Notes: generated from the sequence alone by a model not told the origin. Shown: positions 43,573-51,414, counted from the first letter of the stretch. The stretch: 64,000 nt of DNA from Candidatus Roizmanbacteria bacterium RIFCSPLOWO2_01_FULL_40_13 (GCA_001789745.1 MGAN01000018.1:35002-99001); one strand, 5' to 3'. Made by a program: numbers and translations.

Positions 43573-44876
43573 TCTCCCCTAAACATCAGGTCCAGCTCTC
43601 CGATCGGACCGTTGCGGTGTTTGGCAATGTACAATTTTATTAGACGTTTACTCTGATCCAGAAGATCCTCGCTTTCTTCTTCATGATAGATAAACATAAC
43701 TACGTCGGCATCCTGCTCGATTGCTCCCGACTCCCTAAGATCCGCCAGTTGGGGTTTTTTAGACCCTCTTAGTTCGACTGCTCGTGAAAGTTGAGAGATA
43801 GCCAAAACCGGGATCTTGAGTTCGCGCGCCAGATTCTTTAATCCTTGGGAAATAAAAGATACTTCCTGTACACGGTTATCAAATCTTCGTCCCGAATCAG
43901 CCAGCTGCAGATAGTCAACAATAATTAATTGTATTTTTTTCTCAACCATTAACTTTCTGGCTTTGGTCCTCATCTCGAGGATCGACGCTCCCGGAGTATC
44001 GTCGATAAATATTGGGGCTTCTGATAGCTCCCCCATTGCTTCCGTCAGCCTTTTATAGTCATCATCGGATAATCTGCCGGTCTTAAGTCTCCAGGCATCG
44101 ATATCAGCTTGTCCAACCAGCAGCCTGTCAACCAATTCTTCTTTACTCATCTCAAGAGAAAAAAAGCCAACCGGAATTTTTTGGGTTGTTGAAACATGAA
44201 GCGCGATATTTAAAGCCAGAGTCGTTTTACCTATCCCCGGTCTTGCTGCCAGAATAAGCAGATTTGAATCTTGCATGCCGGCCAGCTTGTTGTCAAGATC
44301 TCTAAAACCTGTCGGAACTCCCCGCAGATGCGTTCCAAGTTTCATAAATTTTTCTAATCGTTCAAAACTTTCCGCCAAAATATTTTTTAGTTCAATAAAA
44401 TCCTGATGAAGATGCGACTGTGAAAGGGCAAATATCTCCACTTCAGCTTGATCCAGAAGTTTTTTGGTGTCGCCTTTCTCGTCAAAAGCCCTCTCAATTA
44501 TGCGCGAGGAAAGATCTATAAGCTTTCTTTTGACAAAGTGGCCGACTACGATTCTGCCATAATACTCGATATAAGCCGAGGTCGGGACTGTGTTTATAAG
44601 ATCCGCAATAAAACTTTTTCCGCCGACTTTTTTCAAAATTCCTTCTGATTTCAGTTGATCCGATAGCGTCACGATATCAATAGGTTTTTGCTTTTCAAAC
44701 AACGACAGCATGGAAGAAAAGACCGCTTGATGCTCGGACTGATAGAAGTGTTCGGGCTTTAAAAACTCCGCAACTAAGTTGATGCTTGAGGCATCGATTA
44801 ATATACCGCCAAGCACGGACTTTTCCGCTTCGTTGTCGTGAGGAGGAACTTTGAGAGAATCCGGAGTATTAGGCAT
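43542..44876 (-). CDS. dnaB: Replicative DNA helicase DnaB
   Basis: Unwinds DNA at the replication fork. 444 residues: N-terminal primase-binding helical domain (about 10-110, PPHDNEAEKSVLGG...HQAVFSSM), then RecA-like ATPase with Walker A ARPGIGKTTL near 206-215, SLEMSKEEL near 235-243, the Walker B LIIVDYLQL near 314-322 and the arginine-finger loop SRAVELRGSKKPQLADLRESGAIEQDAD near 357-384. No intein. Complete with a normal length. Confidence 0.97.
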   Translation of the reverse strand: MPNTPDSLKVPPHDNEAEKSVLGGILIDASSINLVAEFLKPEHFYQSEHQAVFSSMLSLFEKQKPIDIVTLSDQLKSEGILKKVGGKSFIADLINTVPTSAYIEYYGRIVVGHFVKRKLIDLSSRIIERAFDEKGDTKKLLDQAEVEIFALSQSHLHQDFIELKNILAESFERLEKFMKLGTHLRGVPTGFRDLDNKLAGMQDSNLLILAARPGIGKTTLALNIALHVSTTQKIPVGFFSLEMSKEELVDRLLVGQADIDAWRLKTGRLSDDDYKRLTEAMGELSEAPIFIDDTPGASILEMRTKARKLMVEKKIQLIIVDYLQLADSGRRFDNRVQEVSFISQGLKNLARELKIPVLAISQLSRAVELRGSKKPQLADLRESGAIEQDADVVMFIYHEEESEDLLDQSKRLIKLYIAKHRNGPIGELDLMFRGDRVKFYGVEK

Positions 44877-44946
44877 AAATCAATGAAACCTGAAACTTGA
44901 AACATGAAATAAATTTAAAAAAGTTTTATGTTTTAGGTTTTATACT

Positions 44947-45600
44947 TTATGCGGTTGTCTCCATCACCACCACCTTCATTTCCTCCCCAAGCTCTTCTTT
45001 TTTCACCGTCAATTTAGAGACTGGCGGAATCTGCTCCGCTCCCATTTTTTTAAGAAAGGCGTCAACGGGTGTAAGTTTTGCAAATATTTGCTGATTAAGT
45101 TTTGCTTGGTTGTAATGCATAGGAATGACAATTGATGGCTCGATCTTTTTAACAAGCTCTGCTGCTTCGCCTGCGTCGATTGTATAAAATCCTCCGACAG
45201 GCAGCAGCAAAATATCAACCTCCCCCAATTTATCGGTAAAGGCATCATCCCAAACCATTCCAAGATCGCCGCAATGCAGTAAAGAAATTCCGTCGCCTTC
45301 AATTTTATAAGCAGTATTTTCACCACGCTCTGCTCCTTTTTGCTTGTCATGATATGTGGCAAATCCCGTAACTCTTAATTTATTTTTTTCGTATTCTCCC
45401 GGAAGTTGAATAATCAAGGGGTCTCCGGAAACTCCCTGGACATAGTTGTGATCCTGATGGTGATGGGATACGGTAACAATATCCGCCTCGGTTTTGGGAA
45501 ACTTCATCCCCAGCATTTTTGGATCAAAGGGATCGGTGACTAATTTAGCGTCTTTGGATCTGAGATAAAATGAAGCGTGACCAAGATATTTGATGTCCAT
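44947..45600 (-). CDS. MBL-fold metal-dependent hydrolase (UlaG/YtkL-like)
   Basis: 217 residues. The metal site VSHHHQDHNY near 44-53, HCGD near 109-112 and IPMHYN near 155-160 form the metallo-beta-lactamase ligand set. YLGHASFYLRSKDAKLVTDPFDP at the start is typical of the UlaG-like hydrolases. Role unknown. The C-terminus (KKEELGEEMKVVVMETTA) is charged. It stands between dnaB and tRNA-His on the minus strand. Confidence 0.9.
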   Translation of the reverse strand: MDIKYLGHASFYLRSKDAKLVTDPFDPKMLGMKFPKTEADIVTVSHHHQDHNYVQGVSGDPLIIQLPGEYEKNKLRVTGFATYHDKQKGAERGENTAYKIEGDGISLLHCGDLGMVWDDAFTDKLGEVDILLLPVGGFYTIDAGEAAELVKKIEPSIVIPMHYNQAKLNQQIFAKLTPVDAFLKKMGAEQIPPVSKLTVKKEELGEEMKVVVMETTA

Positions 45601-45761
45601 ATCTAAATAAAATCCTAAATTCTAAATCCGAAACTCTAAACAATTTTTAAATTCTTATTCTCAAAGTTCAAAACGAATACAGGATAACAAAGTTGCAGTG
45701 AAAATTCAATTAAGAATTGATAAAATTAGACTTGCGCCTTGAAATTAAAGTATTTTTTACT

Positions 45762-45835
45762 GGTGGTCGTAGCTCAACTGGCAGAGCGTCGCCCTGTGGA
45801 GGCGAATGTTGCGGGTTCAAATCCCGTCGATCACC
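45762..45835 (+). tRNA. tRNA-His, anticodon GTG
   Basis: The encoded G-1 at 45762 faces the discriminator C at 45835. Acceptor GTGGTCG/CGATCAC (one G-T pair), anticodon GTG at 45796-45798, T arm CGGG-TTCAAAT-CCCG. CCA is not fully encoded. Confidence 0.95.
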
Positions 45836-46000
45836 CATTGCGAAGGCGAACTCTCTTTTATTTAACCATTCATCTCCAGACTGTGGTCAGGAGCCTTCTG
45901 GTACCGGGGTAAATTTTGCTAATTGCTTGTCAGTTTTTTCTGCTTCCTTCCAGTTCATGGCAAAAAAAATTGCTAAAGTCGACAGAGGTCCGTCTAAATC

Positions 46001-46025
46001 AAAAGGTCGCCGCTTCGCGGCGACC
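46001..46025 (-). terminator. Intrinsic terminator of the 17-residue gene
   Basis: On the minus strand GGTCGCCGC-GAA-GCGGCGACC followed by TTTT. It ends 26 bases past the small gene's stop. Confidence 0.7.
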
Positions 46026-46050
46026 TCAAAGGCTAATCTAGAAACAACAC

Positions 46051-46104
46051 CTATCTCTTCTTTTTTCCAGACTTACTCTTTTTAGCTTTTCTCTTTTTTG
46101 CCAT
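46051..46104 (-). CDS. 17-residue lysine-rich peptide with strong SD
   Basis: Encodes MAKKRKAKKSKSGKKKR. A perfect GGAGGTGA Shine-Dalgarno (46119-46112) stands seven bases before the ATG, rare in this window, and a terminator follows. 11 of 17 residues are Lys or Arg, suggesting nucleic-acid or ribosome contact (inference). The compact SD-gene-terminator layout is the main reason to believe it. Function unknown; no family recognised. Confidence 0.6.
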   Translation of the reverse strand: MAKKRKAKKSKSGKKKR

Positions 46105-46278
46105 AAGAACGTCACCTCCAATGATATAACTTACAACAATTCTAATATCTAAATTTGACAATAAATAATTTAGTTTTGTTTGTCAAGTACTACATAAATT
46201 AGCGCTTAAAACCGCTCCATTTAAATTAATTGCAATTATAATTTCTAAAAAAATCAGCTATAATTATTCCGATTCAGC

Positions 46279-47448
46279 ATGAAAAAAATAAAAGTAATTC
46301 TGGTTGATGTCATATCTCCACATAAACACACCTCGGATGGGCTAAAAGATCTGAGTGAACTTCAGGCTTTGGTTAAGACGTATGGCGGAATCGATGTGAT
46401 ACGTGTTATCCAGCATAAAACCGCTCCCGATAAAGCTACTTTTATCGGATCCGGCAAGGTTGAAGAACTTTTACAAATTGTCGCAAACCCTCAAGATTCC
46501 CGGAGCCCAGAGGGTTCCGTCAGACACGTTATTATCAACTCAATTGTTCAACCTGCTCAACTTTTTGAACTCACAAAAAAACTCTGGTCTGTTAACTCCA
46601 ACGTCCAGGTCTGGGACAGAATTGATCTTATTCTAAATATCTTTGAAAAACACGCTAAATCAGCTGAATCTAAACTCCAGATTGAAATAGCCCGCATGAG
46701 GCATATGCGGTTTAGAATTTACGGGCTTGGGGGAACTATATTATCCCGTCAAGCAGGAGGAATCGGAACAAGGGGAATCGGGGAAACCAATATCGAGAGG
46801 ATGCGTCGTCACTTCAAAAAACAAATTAGACGCAAAAAGGATCAGCTTGAAAAACTGGTCAAACAACGACAACTTCAACTTCAACGAAGGCACGAATACG
46901 GAATCAAAACCATCTCCATCATCGGTTATACCAATGCAGGCAAAACTTCGCTGTTTAATTTATTAACCGGAAAACAAGGACAAGTCAGGGATGCACTTTT
47001 TGTAACTTTGGATAGCGCAACAGGAATACTAACAAACCCTCAGGGTTTGCGAAAAAGCGAGCCTGCAAACCCTGAGGGTTATACAATTTTGGTTTCTGAC
47101 ACGATTGGTTTCATTCACAATCTTCCTCCCTCTCTGATTGATTCCTTCAGGTCAACCCTGATGGAGTCAATACATGCCGATCTGATAGTCCATGTGGTCG
47201 ATATTGCCGATGAAAAAATGGAGCAAAAAATCAAAACCGTTGAAGAAATTCTGGCGGATCTTGGTATTTCCGGCAAAAAACAGTCAATAGTGTTCAACAA
47301 AATTGATAAACTCGGGGGGGAATATTATAAGACAAGTTCCAGCCTCAAAAAACAGTATTCGTTTTACAATCCGCAGTTTATTTCTGTTAATAATCTGCAG
47401 GGAATCGAAGAACTTAAGCTCAATTTAAAACGTATGCTTAAAAACTGA
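46279..47448 (+). CDS. hflX: Ribosome-associated GTPase HflX
   Basis: GTPase that splits stalled ribosomes. 389 residues: N-terminal HflX domain with TSDGLKDLSELQALVKTYGG near 17-36 and KATFIGSGKVEEL near 53-65; the GLGGTILSRQAGGIGTRGIGETNIERMRRH linker near 153-183; G1 GYTNAGKTSLFN near 217-228, G3 VSDTIGFIHNLP near 272-283, G4 FNKID near 341-345. Two in-frame repeats are inserted: near 73-80 (CCCGGAGCCCAGAGGG type, in the HflX domain) and near 253-267 (CCCTCAGGG/CCCTGAGGG arms, in the G domain). HflX normally is shorter there. -10 TATAAT lies 15 bases before the ATG. Confidence 0.95.
   Translation: MKKIKVILVDVISPHKHTSDGLKDLSELQALVKTYGGIDVIRVIQHKTAPDKATFIGSGKVEELLQIVANPQDSRSPEGSVRHVIINSIVQPAQLFELTKKLWSVNSNVQVWDRIDLILNIFEKHAKSAESKLQIEIARMRHMRFRIYGLGGTILSRQAGGIGTRGIGETNIERMRRHFKKQIRRKKDQLEKLVKQRQLQLQRRHEYGIKTISIIGYTNAGKTSLFNLLTGKQGQVRDALFVTLDSATGILTNPQGLRKSEPANPEGYTILVSDTIGFIHNLPPSLIDSFRSTLMESIHADLIVHVVDIADEKMEQKIKTVEEILADLGISGKKQSIVFNKIDKLGGEYYKTSSSLKKQYSFYNPQFISVNNLQGIEELKLNLKRMLKN
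46486..46517. repeat. In-frame inverted repeat in hflX, N-terminal domain
   Basis: AACCCTCAAGATTCCCGG and CCAGAGGGTT arms, read as PQDSRSPEG. Confidence 0.55.
47034..47080. repeat. In-frame AAACCCTCAGGGTTTG inverted repeat in hflX
   Basis: Same arms as the copy in the DegT-type gene (11167-11214), here read as NPQGLRKSEPANPEG inside the G domain between G2 and G3. Confidence 0.75.
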
Positions 47449-47519
47449 GCCCGAAGCGAGAATCGAACTCGCGACTAGCCCTTACCAAGGGCTCGTTTTG
47501 CCACTAGAACTATTCGGGC
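47448..47519 (-). tRNA. tRNA-Thr, anticodon GGT
   Basis: Acceptor GCCCGAA/TTCGGGC, anticodon arm AGCCC-TTGGTAA-GGGCT (GGT), T arm CGAG-TTCGATT-CTCG, discriminator T. Its 3' end touches the hflX stop codon on the other strand. Confidence 0.93.
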
Positions 47520-47614
47520 ACCCTCATAAAACATGAATCCTGAAACATGAAACAGCGTCTGACGCGGTGAAACAAAATCGTCTTATATTTTATCAATGTT
47601 TTATGTTTTATGCT

Positions 47615-48277
47615 TTAAGTTTTTATTTTGGATATTACCCAATAGCTGACTATCGCCGCCGACACTATCACATTTAAAGATTTATTAATTCCAAACATGG
47701 GAATCTCTACTATCTGATCCGCCAATTTCAGTGTTTCTTCCTTTATGCCATAACTTTCATTGCCGAAAATAAGGACAAGCGGCAAAGAATAGTTTACCTT
47801 AGTATAAGGTACTGATTTATCACTCTGCTCTACGGCTATAATATTCAAATTATTACTCAATTGTTTCACTACTTCATTGCTTGTCTCTCCTGTTTCCCCT
47901 CCTTGATAAGGAGGGGATAGCGGGGTGGTTGAATTTTGGTTTTTTGAATTTTGAAATTGCTTGGAATTTCGAGTTTCGGCTTTCAAGTTTAAATCCGCAA
48001 TGGTGTCAGCTGCGGATTTGCGGTATTCCCAAGGAACAACTTTGTAAGTCCCAATTGACGCTTTCTTAATTCGGGCGTTGGGGGGAATTTCGGAATCGCC
48101 GCAAAGATATATCTTCTCTATAGCCAGTGCGTCAGCCAGCCTGAAAAGACCACCGATGTTATAGGTATCGTAAATGTTCTCAAGAACAAAATAGATCGGA
48201 TTTCGCTTCACTTGTTTCATCGAGCCTTGTGCGCGCTCCTCCTCTAATTTCCTTAATTGATCGGCATTGAGTTTCAT
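47615..48277 (-). CDS. TrmH/SpoU-family RNA 2'-O-methyltransferase
   Basis: SPOUT-class RNA methyltransferase of 220 residues. FVLENIYDTYNIGGLFRLADAL near 31-52 is motif 1, LPLVLIFGNESYGI near 166-179 motif 2, and IPMFGINKSLNVIVSAAIVSYW near 192-213 motif 3, all present. Residues about 113-148 (KAETRNSKQFQNSK...PLSPPYQGGETGETS) are an insertion encoded by an AAGGAGGGG-type repeat at 47884-47935 in a surface loop. I chose the ATG at 48277: TATAAT lies six bases upstream. A longer frame runs into a GATACGAAT repeat. Confidence 0.9.
   Translation of the reverse strand: MKLNADQLRKLEEERAQGSMKQVKRNPIYFVLENIYDTYNIGGLFRLADALAIEKIYLCGDSEIPPNARIKKASIGTYKVVPWEYRKSAADTIADLNLKAETRNSKQFQNSKNQNSTTPLSPPYQGGETGETSNEVVKQLSNNLNIIAVEQSDKSVPYTKVNYSLPLVLIFGNESYGIKEETLKLADQIVEIPMFGINKSLNVIVSAAIVSYWVISKIKT
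47884..47935. repeat. In-frame CCTCCTTATCAAGGAGG repeat in the TrmH-like gene
   Basis: CCCCTCCTTATCAAGGAGGG hairpin, flanked by related bases. Relatives occur at 21128-21175 and 11313-11345. Confidence 0.65.
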
Positions 48278-48290
48278 AAGCATATTATAT

Positions 48291-48774
48291 GATACGAATG
48301 ATGCGAATTTTATGCGAATCTTCGAATATGCTAATATCAGCTTATGGGTAAAATTATTTATCCCGATCTTTCTTATAATCTCAATGGAATCTTTTTTAAA
48401 GTACATAACTATCTAGGAAGATATCGGAATGAACAAGAATATTCAGATGCTATTGAAGAAGATTTACAAAAAGCTCAAATCAAATATGAAAGGGAAAAAA
48501 CCTTGCCAGCATCCTTTCAAGGAGAAAAAGAAGGTAGGAATAAAATAGATTTTATAATTGAAGATTCAATTATCTTAGAAATAAAAGCAAAAAGATTTCT
48601 CACAAGAGAAGATTACTATCAGATAAAAAGATATCTCACCGCTTTAAATATAAAATTAGGTATTCTTGTTAATTTTAGAGATTTAAGAGTAAATCCCAAA
48701 CGTATATTAAATTCTTCAGGTCATATTTAACATTCGTATATTTGTAGATTAGCATTCATTTGTAGATTCGTATC
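48291..48774. mobile_element. Candidate element: GxxExxY gene between inverted GATACGAAT units
   Basis: Perfect 13-bp ends ATATGATACGAAT and ATTCGTATCATAT enclose two inverted units (48291-48340, 48731-48774) and one gene. A gene-less inverted pair is at 19098-19206 and single units at 10607, 52296 and 53113. Confidence 0.6.
48344..48730 (+). CDS. GxxExxY family protein (PD-(D/E)XK-like)
   Basis: 128 residues. LSYNLNGIFFKVHNYLGRYRNEQEYSDAIEEDLQKA near 9-44 corresponds to the GxxExxY signature region, and RNKIDFIIEDSIILEIKAK near 65-83 looks like the D-x-E-x-K core of PD-(D/E)XK nucleases. The G of the signature is here L-G-R-Y-R-N-E-Q-E-Y. It sits between inverted GATACGAAT units; unit sequence reaches to within 4 bases of the start and directly follows the stop. 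The function of the family is not established. A nuclease role in mobilising the repeats is a hypothesis. Confidence 0.8.
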   Translation: MGKIIYPDLSYNLNGIFFKVHNYLGRYRNEQEYSDAIEEDLQKAQIKYEREKTLPASFQGEKEGRNKIDFIIEDSIILEIKAKRFLTREDYYQIKRYLTALNIKLGILVNFRDLRVNPKRILNSSGHI

Positions 48775-48793
48775 ATATTATTGTATCCCATAG

Positions 48794-48822
48794 TTGACAT
48801 TAGCTTAATCCTGTAGTATAAT
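48794..48822 (+). promoter_or_regulatory. Sigma70-type promoter of the DUF11 gene
   Basis: TTGACA, 17 bases, TATAAT. The predicted start near 48829 leaves only about four bases before the ATG at 48833. Confidence 0.85.
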
Positions 48823-48832
48823 ACGGAGCTAT

Positions 48833-49489
48833 ATGAAAGGTTTGACAACTACCCTTCTTTTAACTATAAGCTTTTTACTCCTAGTGAGTCCTGTGTCCGG
48901 ACAATACGGACAGTACGGTCCTTACCAGGGACCTGAACCAGGTCTTTCCATCATGATCGATAAGATGGTTGGAAAACCTGTCGAAACCAAAGGCGGATCG
49001 AGCGACTCGGACTTTGTCGACAACCTTTCGCCGTCGGATGATCGCTTTTCCCCGGATGACGAAGTACTCTTTAAGCTTAAAGTGAAAAACACCTCTGAAG
49101 CAAAGCTTAAAGATGTGACCGTCAAGGACTTTCTGCCCGACTTTGTCGAACCGGTCGGCGGCCCCGGAACTTTTAGCGACGAATCAAGAGAAATCACAAT
49201 CGATGCCGGTGATCTGGAAGTCGACGAGGAAAAAGTCTTTATCATCAAAGTAAAAGTGTTAAATCAAGACCGGCTGCCCGAAGATCAAGGACTGATGTGT
49301 GTAGTCAACAAATCTGAAGCCTTCAACGACAGCGCCGCCGATGAAGATACGGCTCAATTTTGCATCGAGAAGGAAGTCCTGGGTATAACCGAAGTCCCGT
49401 CAGCCGGACCGGAATTAGGCTTAGCATTATTAATAGCCCAATTCTCTGCTCTGGGAACGGGTCTTTTCTTAAAGAAAAAATTTAGTTGA
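48833..49489 (+). CDS. Secreted, C-terminally anchored DUF11-like protein
   Basis: 218 residues. A signal peptide (about 1-24, LLLTISFLLLVSPVSG), a glutamine/tyrosine/proline-rich stretch (QYGQYGPYQGP), one immunoglobulin-like DUF11 domain (about 70-145, DEVLFKLKVKNTSEAKLKDVTVKDFLPDFVEP) and a C-terminal PSAGPELG motif followed by a hydrophobic helix and KKKFS. That is the layout of an anchored cell-surface protein; many CPR surface proteins end in this way. An acidic protein (SSDSDFVDNLSPSDD). Its mRNA is nearly leaderless. Confidence 0.82.
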   Translation: MKGLTTTLLLTISFLLLVSPVSGQYGQYGPYQGPEPGLSIMIDKMVGKPVETKGGSSDSDFVDNLSPSDDRFSPDDEVLFKLKVKNTSEAKLKDVTVKDFLPDFVEPVGGPGTFSDESREITIDAGDLEVDEEKVFIIKVKVLNQDRLPEDQGLMCVVNKSEAFNDSAADEDTAQFCIEKEVLGITEVPSAGPELGLALLIAQFSALGTGLFLKKKFS

Positions 49490-49621
49490 ATAACCTTCCC
49501 CGATAAAATATAAAATCTTCTTTTATTGAATGTTTCACAATTTTGATATAGCCTTTTATTTTCGGTCAATGTTAGTTAATTGCGAATAAAGTTTTATAGT
49601 GCTATAGGATGCTAACTATAG

Positions 49622-49650
49622 TTGACAAATGACCTTTGATATGATATACT
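49622..49650 (+). promoter_or_regulatory. Strong promoter of an unassigned transcript
   Basis: TTGACA, exactly 17 bases, TATACT; transcription would begin near 49657. Confidence 0.75.
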
Positions 49651-49656
49651 ATCGGT

Positions 49657-49750
49657 CATATGTTAAGGGGACGGACATGTTTTGACACCACTATCGCTCG
49701 TATGAAGCCTGCAGATTCCGAGTAATCGGATATGGAGGCTTATTTTATTG
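49657..49750 (+). ncRNA. Candidate short transcript, resembling a tmRNA 5' end
   Basis: Starts just after the strong promoter. The run GGGGACGGACATGTTTTGAC resembles the conserved 5' end of tmRNA. It is followed by AAGCCT...AGGCTT with inner ATTCCGA/TCGGAT pairing and TTATTTTATT, which could terminate it. No T arm or 3' end of tmRNA is found downstream. A 21-codon open frame starts at 49660, so a leaderless mini-gene is the alternative. Confidence 0.4.
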
Positions 49751-49834
49751 GCCAAGCACTTTAATAATCAGGGATTAAGAGTTTGAAGCTCCCACGATCT
49801 AACGATCGGGGATTTCCGCGAAGGCGGATTAAAG

Positions 49835-49939
49835 TTACTTAAAGAAAGCAATATAGGCAAGAATTGCAAGTATCATTGTCAGAGAAAATGCAATTGCTAC
49901 ATTTGCATTAACATCTATTAAGTCTAATTTTTTTTTCAT
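49835..49939 (-). CDS. 34-residue membrane peptide, translationally coupled
   Basis: MKKKLDLIDVNANVAIAFSL then a hydrophobic helix to AFFK: a basic N-terminus and one membrane span (about 13-32). Its ATG overlaps the stop of the 66-residue gene as ATGA, which strongly suggests that both are translated. Function unknown. Confidence 0.55.
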   Translation of the reverse strand: MKKKLDLIDVNANVAIAFSLTMILAILAYIAFFK

Positions 49940-50136
49940 ATCAATTTTCTTAAATAAATTGCAGTAACTAAACAAAATATAGCAAGAATTAAATCGAAAA
50001 TCAAGGTCGTTAACTTAACTATTCCCCTTTTTAATGTGTAATTTGGTGCAATAAATGCAGCTCCTACCCATCCGGCTGCCAAATTTACAAATAAATCGGC
50101 TACACCATCGATTAAGAATGGATCAATTGCTTTCAT
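49936..50136 (-). CDS. 66-residue two-helix membrane protein
   Basis: Start MKAIDPFLIDGVADLFVNLA, then a short hydrophobic run (AAGWVGAAFIAP), a basic TLKRG and a second helix (LTTLIFDLILAIFCLVTAIYL). It overlaps the 34-residue peptide gene. No family recognised. The membrane profile with charged turns and the 4-bp overlap support a real gene pair. Confidence 0.6.
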   Translation of the reverse strand: MKAIDPFLIDGVADLFVNLAAGWVGAAFIAPNYTLKRGIVKLTTLIFDLILAIFCLVTAIYLRKLI

Positions 50137-50219
50137 TTAATTTAACTTAACAGAATTGATTTCCAAGAACAAGACTATAACTATATTGATATCTATCGAT
50201 GTTGATATGGTAATTATTT

Positions 50220-50735
50220 TTAATTCCAGAGAGTGAATGAGAATGTTTTTCTCTTTCTCTCCTTGGGGTTAAAATCCCAAGCATCCGCCTGAAACGGCGG
50301 ATAAATGTTTCGTCCCGGGCGGGGACTAGCTTTCCGCCTCTGGGCGGAATATTTAGTTCCCGCCTTTTTATCCCGCGGAGCTTAATGCGAAGTGGGAATA
50401 CTCCTTCGATTTTTCGAGGGAAAACAATCTGGACGGGAAGCCGGATGAAGTTTTTTTGCAAAAAGCTTGCAAAAAAAACTAAGTCTGATCTGAATAGACG
50501 AAGACACTTGACTCTAAAAAAGAGTCAATAATCGTCATGTAGTAGATCGAAGATCACTACATGACCCTGAAGTGAACTTCGTTCTACTTCAGGGCACTTT
50601 AACAAAAAGGGTAAGGAATCCGTTTTTATTCAGCTCAGCTGGATTAATTACGGATATTTTATTAACACCGCAAATTTTAATTATTTTCGGCTTGCCACAC
50701 CAATCGTACTCTAACCTACGAGGTTAGAGTCAGAG
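50220..50735. other. Hairpin-dense region without a convincing gene
   Basis: At least seven stems in 500 bases: TCCGCC/GGCGGA (50283), GGCGGGGAC/TCCGCC (50318), CTTTTTTTGC/GCAAAAAAAAC (50452-50482), TTGACTCT/AGAGTCAA (50507-50530), TCATGTAGT/ACTACATGA (50536-50565), CCCTGAAGT/ACTTCAGGG (50566-50596) and ACTCTAACCT/AGGTTAGAGT (50708-50731). The open frame on the minus strand here has no protein-like features. Confidence 0.6.
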
Positions 50736-50792
50736 TATGGAAATGGGCTAAAAGCGGAAAATAGGGGAACAAAAGGAAAGACCGGAAATTCG

Positions 50793-50821
50793 TTGACAAA
50801 TAAGAAGACGAGGATTATGAT
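50793..50821 (+). promoter_or_regulatory. Sigma70-type promoter with leaderless start at 50829
   Basis: TTGACA, exactly 17 bases, TATGAT, then seven bases to the ATG at 50829. It overlaps the apparent 5' extension of the open frame, which decides the start codon. Confidence 0.75.
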
Positions 50822-50828
50822 TAGAATC

Positions 50829-51116
50829 ATGATTACTGATGCAGATATCAAAAAAATGAAGAAAGTCTTTGCGACCAAAGATGATCTTAAAGGTCTAGGT
50901 AACGAAATAAAAAGCGTTAAAAAAGACCTAACAAGCAAAATAGACGAACTCGATGAAAAAATAGACAAGATATATGTAAGACTTGCAGAAGATATCGGCA
51001 ATGTCATGATTGAAATCAAAGGAAAAAATGGCGAGATTCGAACACATCGAATTCAAATCGGAGAACACGAAAATCGTCTGCAAAAAGTAGAACACAAAGT
51101 CTTTCCTCGAGGGTGA
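50829..51116 (+). CDS. Small coiled-coil protein
   Basis: 95 residues: MITDADIKKMKKVFATKDDLKGLG, then a heptad-like coiled coil (about 20-85, KSVKKDLTSKIDELDEKIDKIYVRLAEDI), ending in VFPRG. I placed the start at 50829 because a promoter occupies the upstream part of the frame. Similar short coiled-coil proteins opening with an ATKDDL-like motif are common in CPR genomes; function unknown. A TCCGA-CTTAA-TCGGA hairpin follows the stop. Confidence 0.7.
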   Translation: MITDADIKKMKKVFATKDDLKGLGNEIKSVKKDLTSKIDELDEKIDKIYVRLAEDIGNVMIEIKGKNGEIRTHRIQIGEHENRLQKVEHKVFPRG

Positions 51117-51182
51117 TGCCACTTCGTCCGACTTAATCGGACTTCGTTAGGCACAGGTTTACTTACTCTGGCTAAACCTAGA

Positions 51183-51246
51183 TATTTAGCTTATTGCAAC
51201 AATCCAATATTAACCTGACAGGTTCATATTGGGGCGTGGCATGGCT
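51183..51246. repeat. R element
   Basis: AACCTGACAGGTTCATATTG centre, TAGC ends; matches copies at 8229 and 42070. Confidence 0.6.
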
Positions 51247-51414
51247 ATATTTAGGGTTCTTTCTGTCGAAAAGGATATACATTGTCATGCTGAACTCGTT
51301 TCAGCATCTATTTTACTGACTTTAGACTAAAAAACTAAAGATCAGATCCTGAAATAAATTCAGGATGACACAAAAACATACGACATTTGTTTAACCGAAG
51401 TAGGACAGAAAGAT

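Noticed and set aside
45957-46085. Plus-strand frame MAKKIAKVDRGPSKSKGRR
   Set aside because: Looks gene-like at first, but no SD or promoter, and it runs through the terminator and the antisense of the better supported 17-residue gene.
50147-50461. 104-codon open frame on the minus strand
   Set aside because: Composed of consecutive hairpins; Arg/Pro-rich translation results from palindromic GC blocks.
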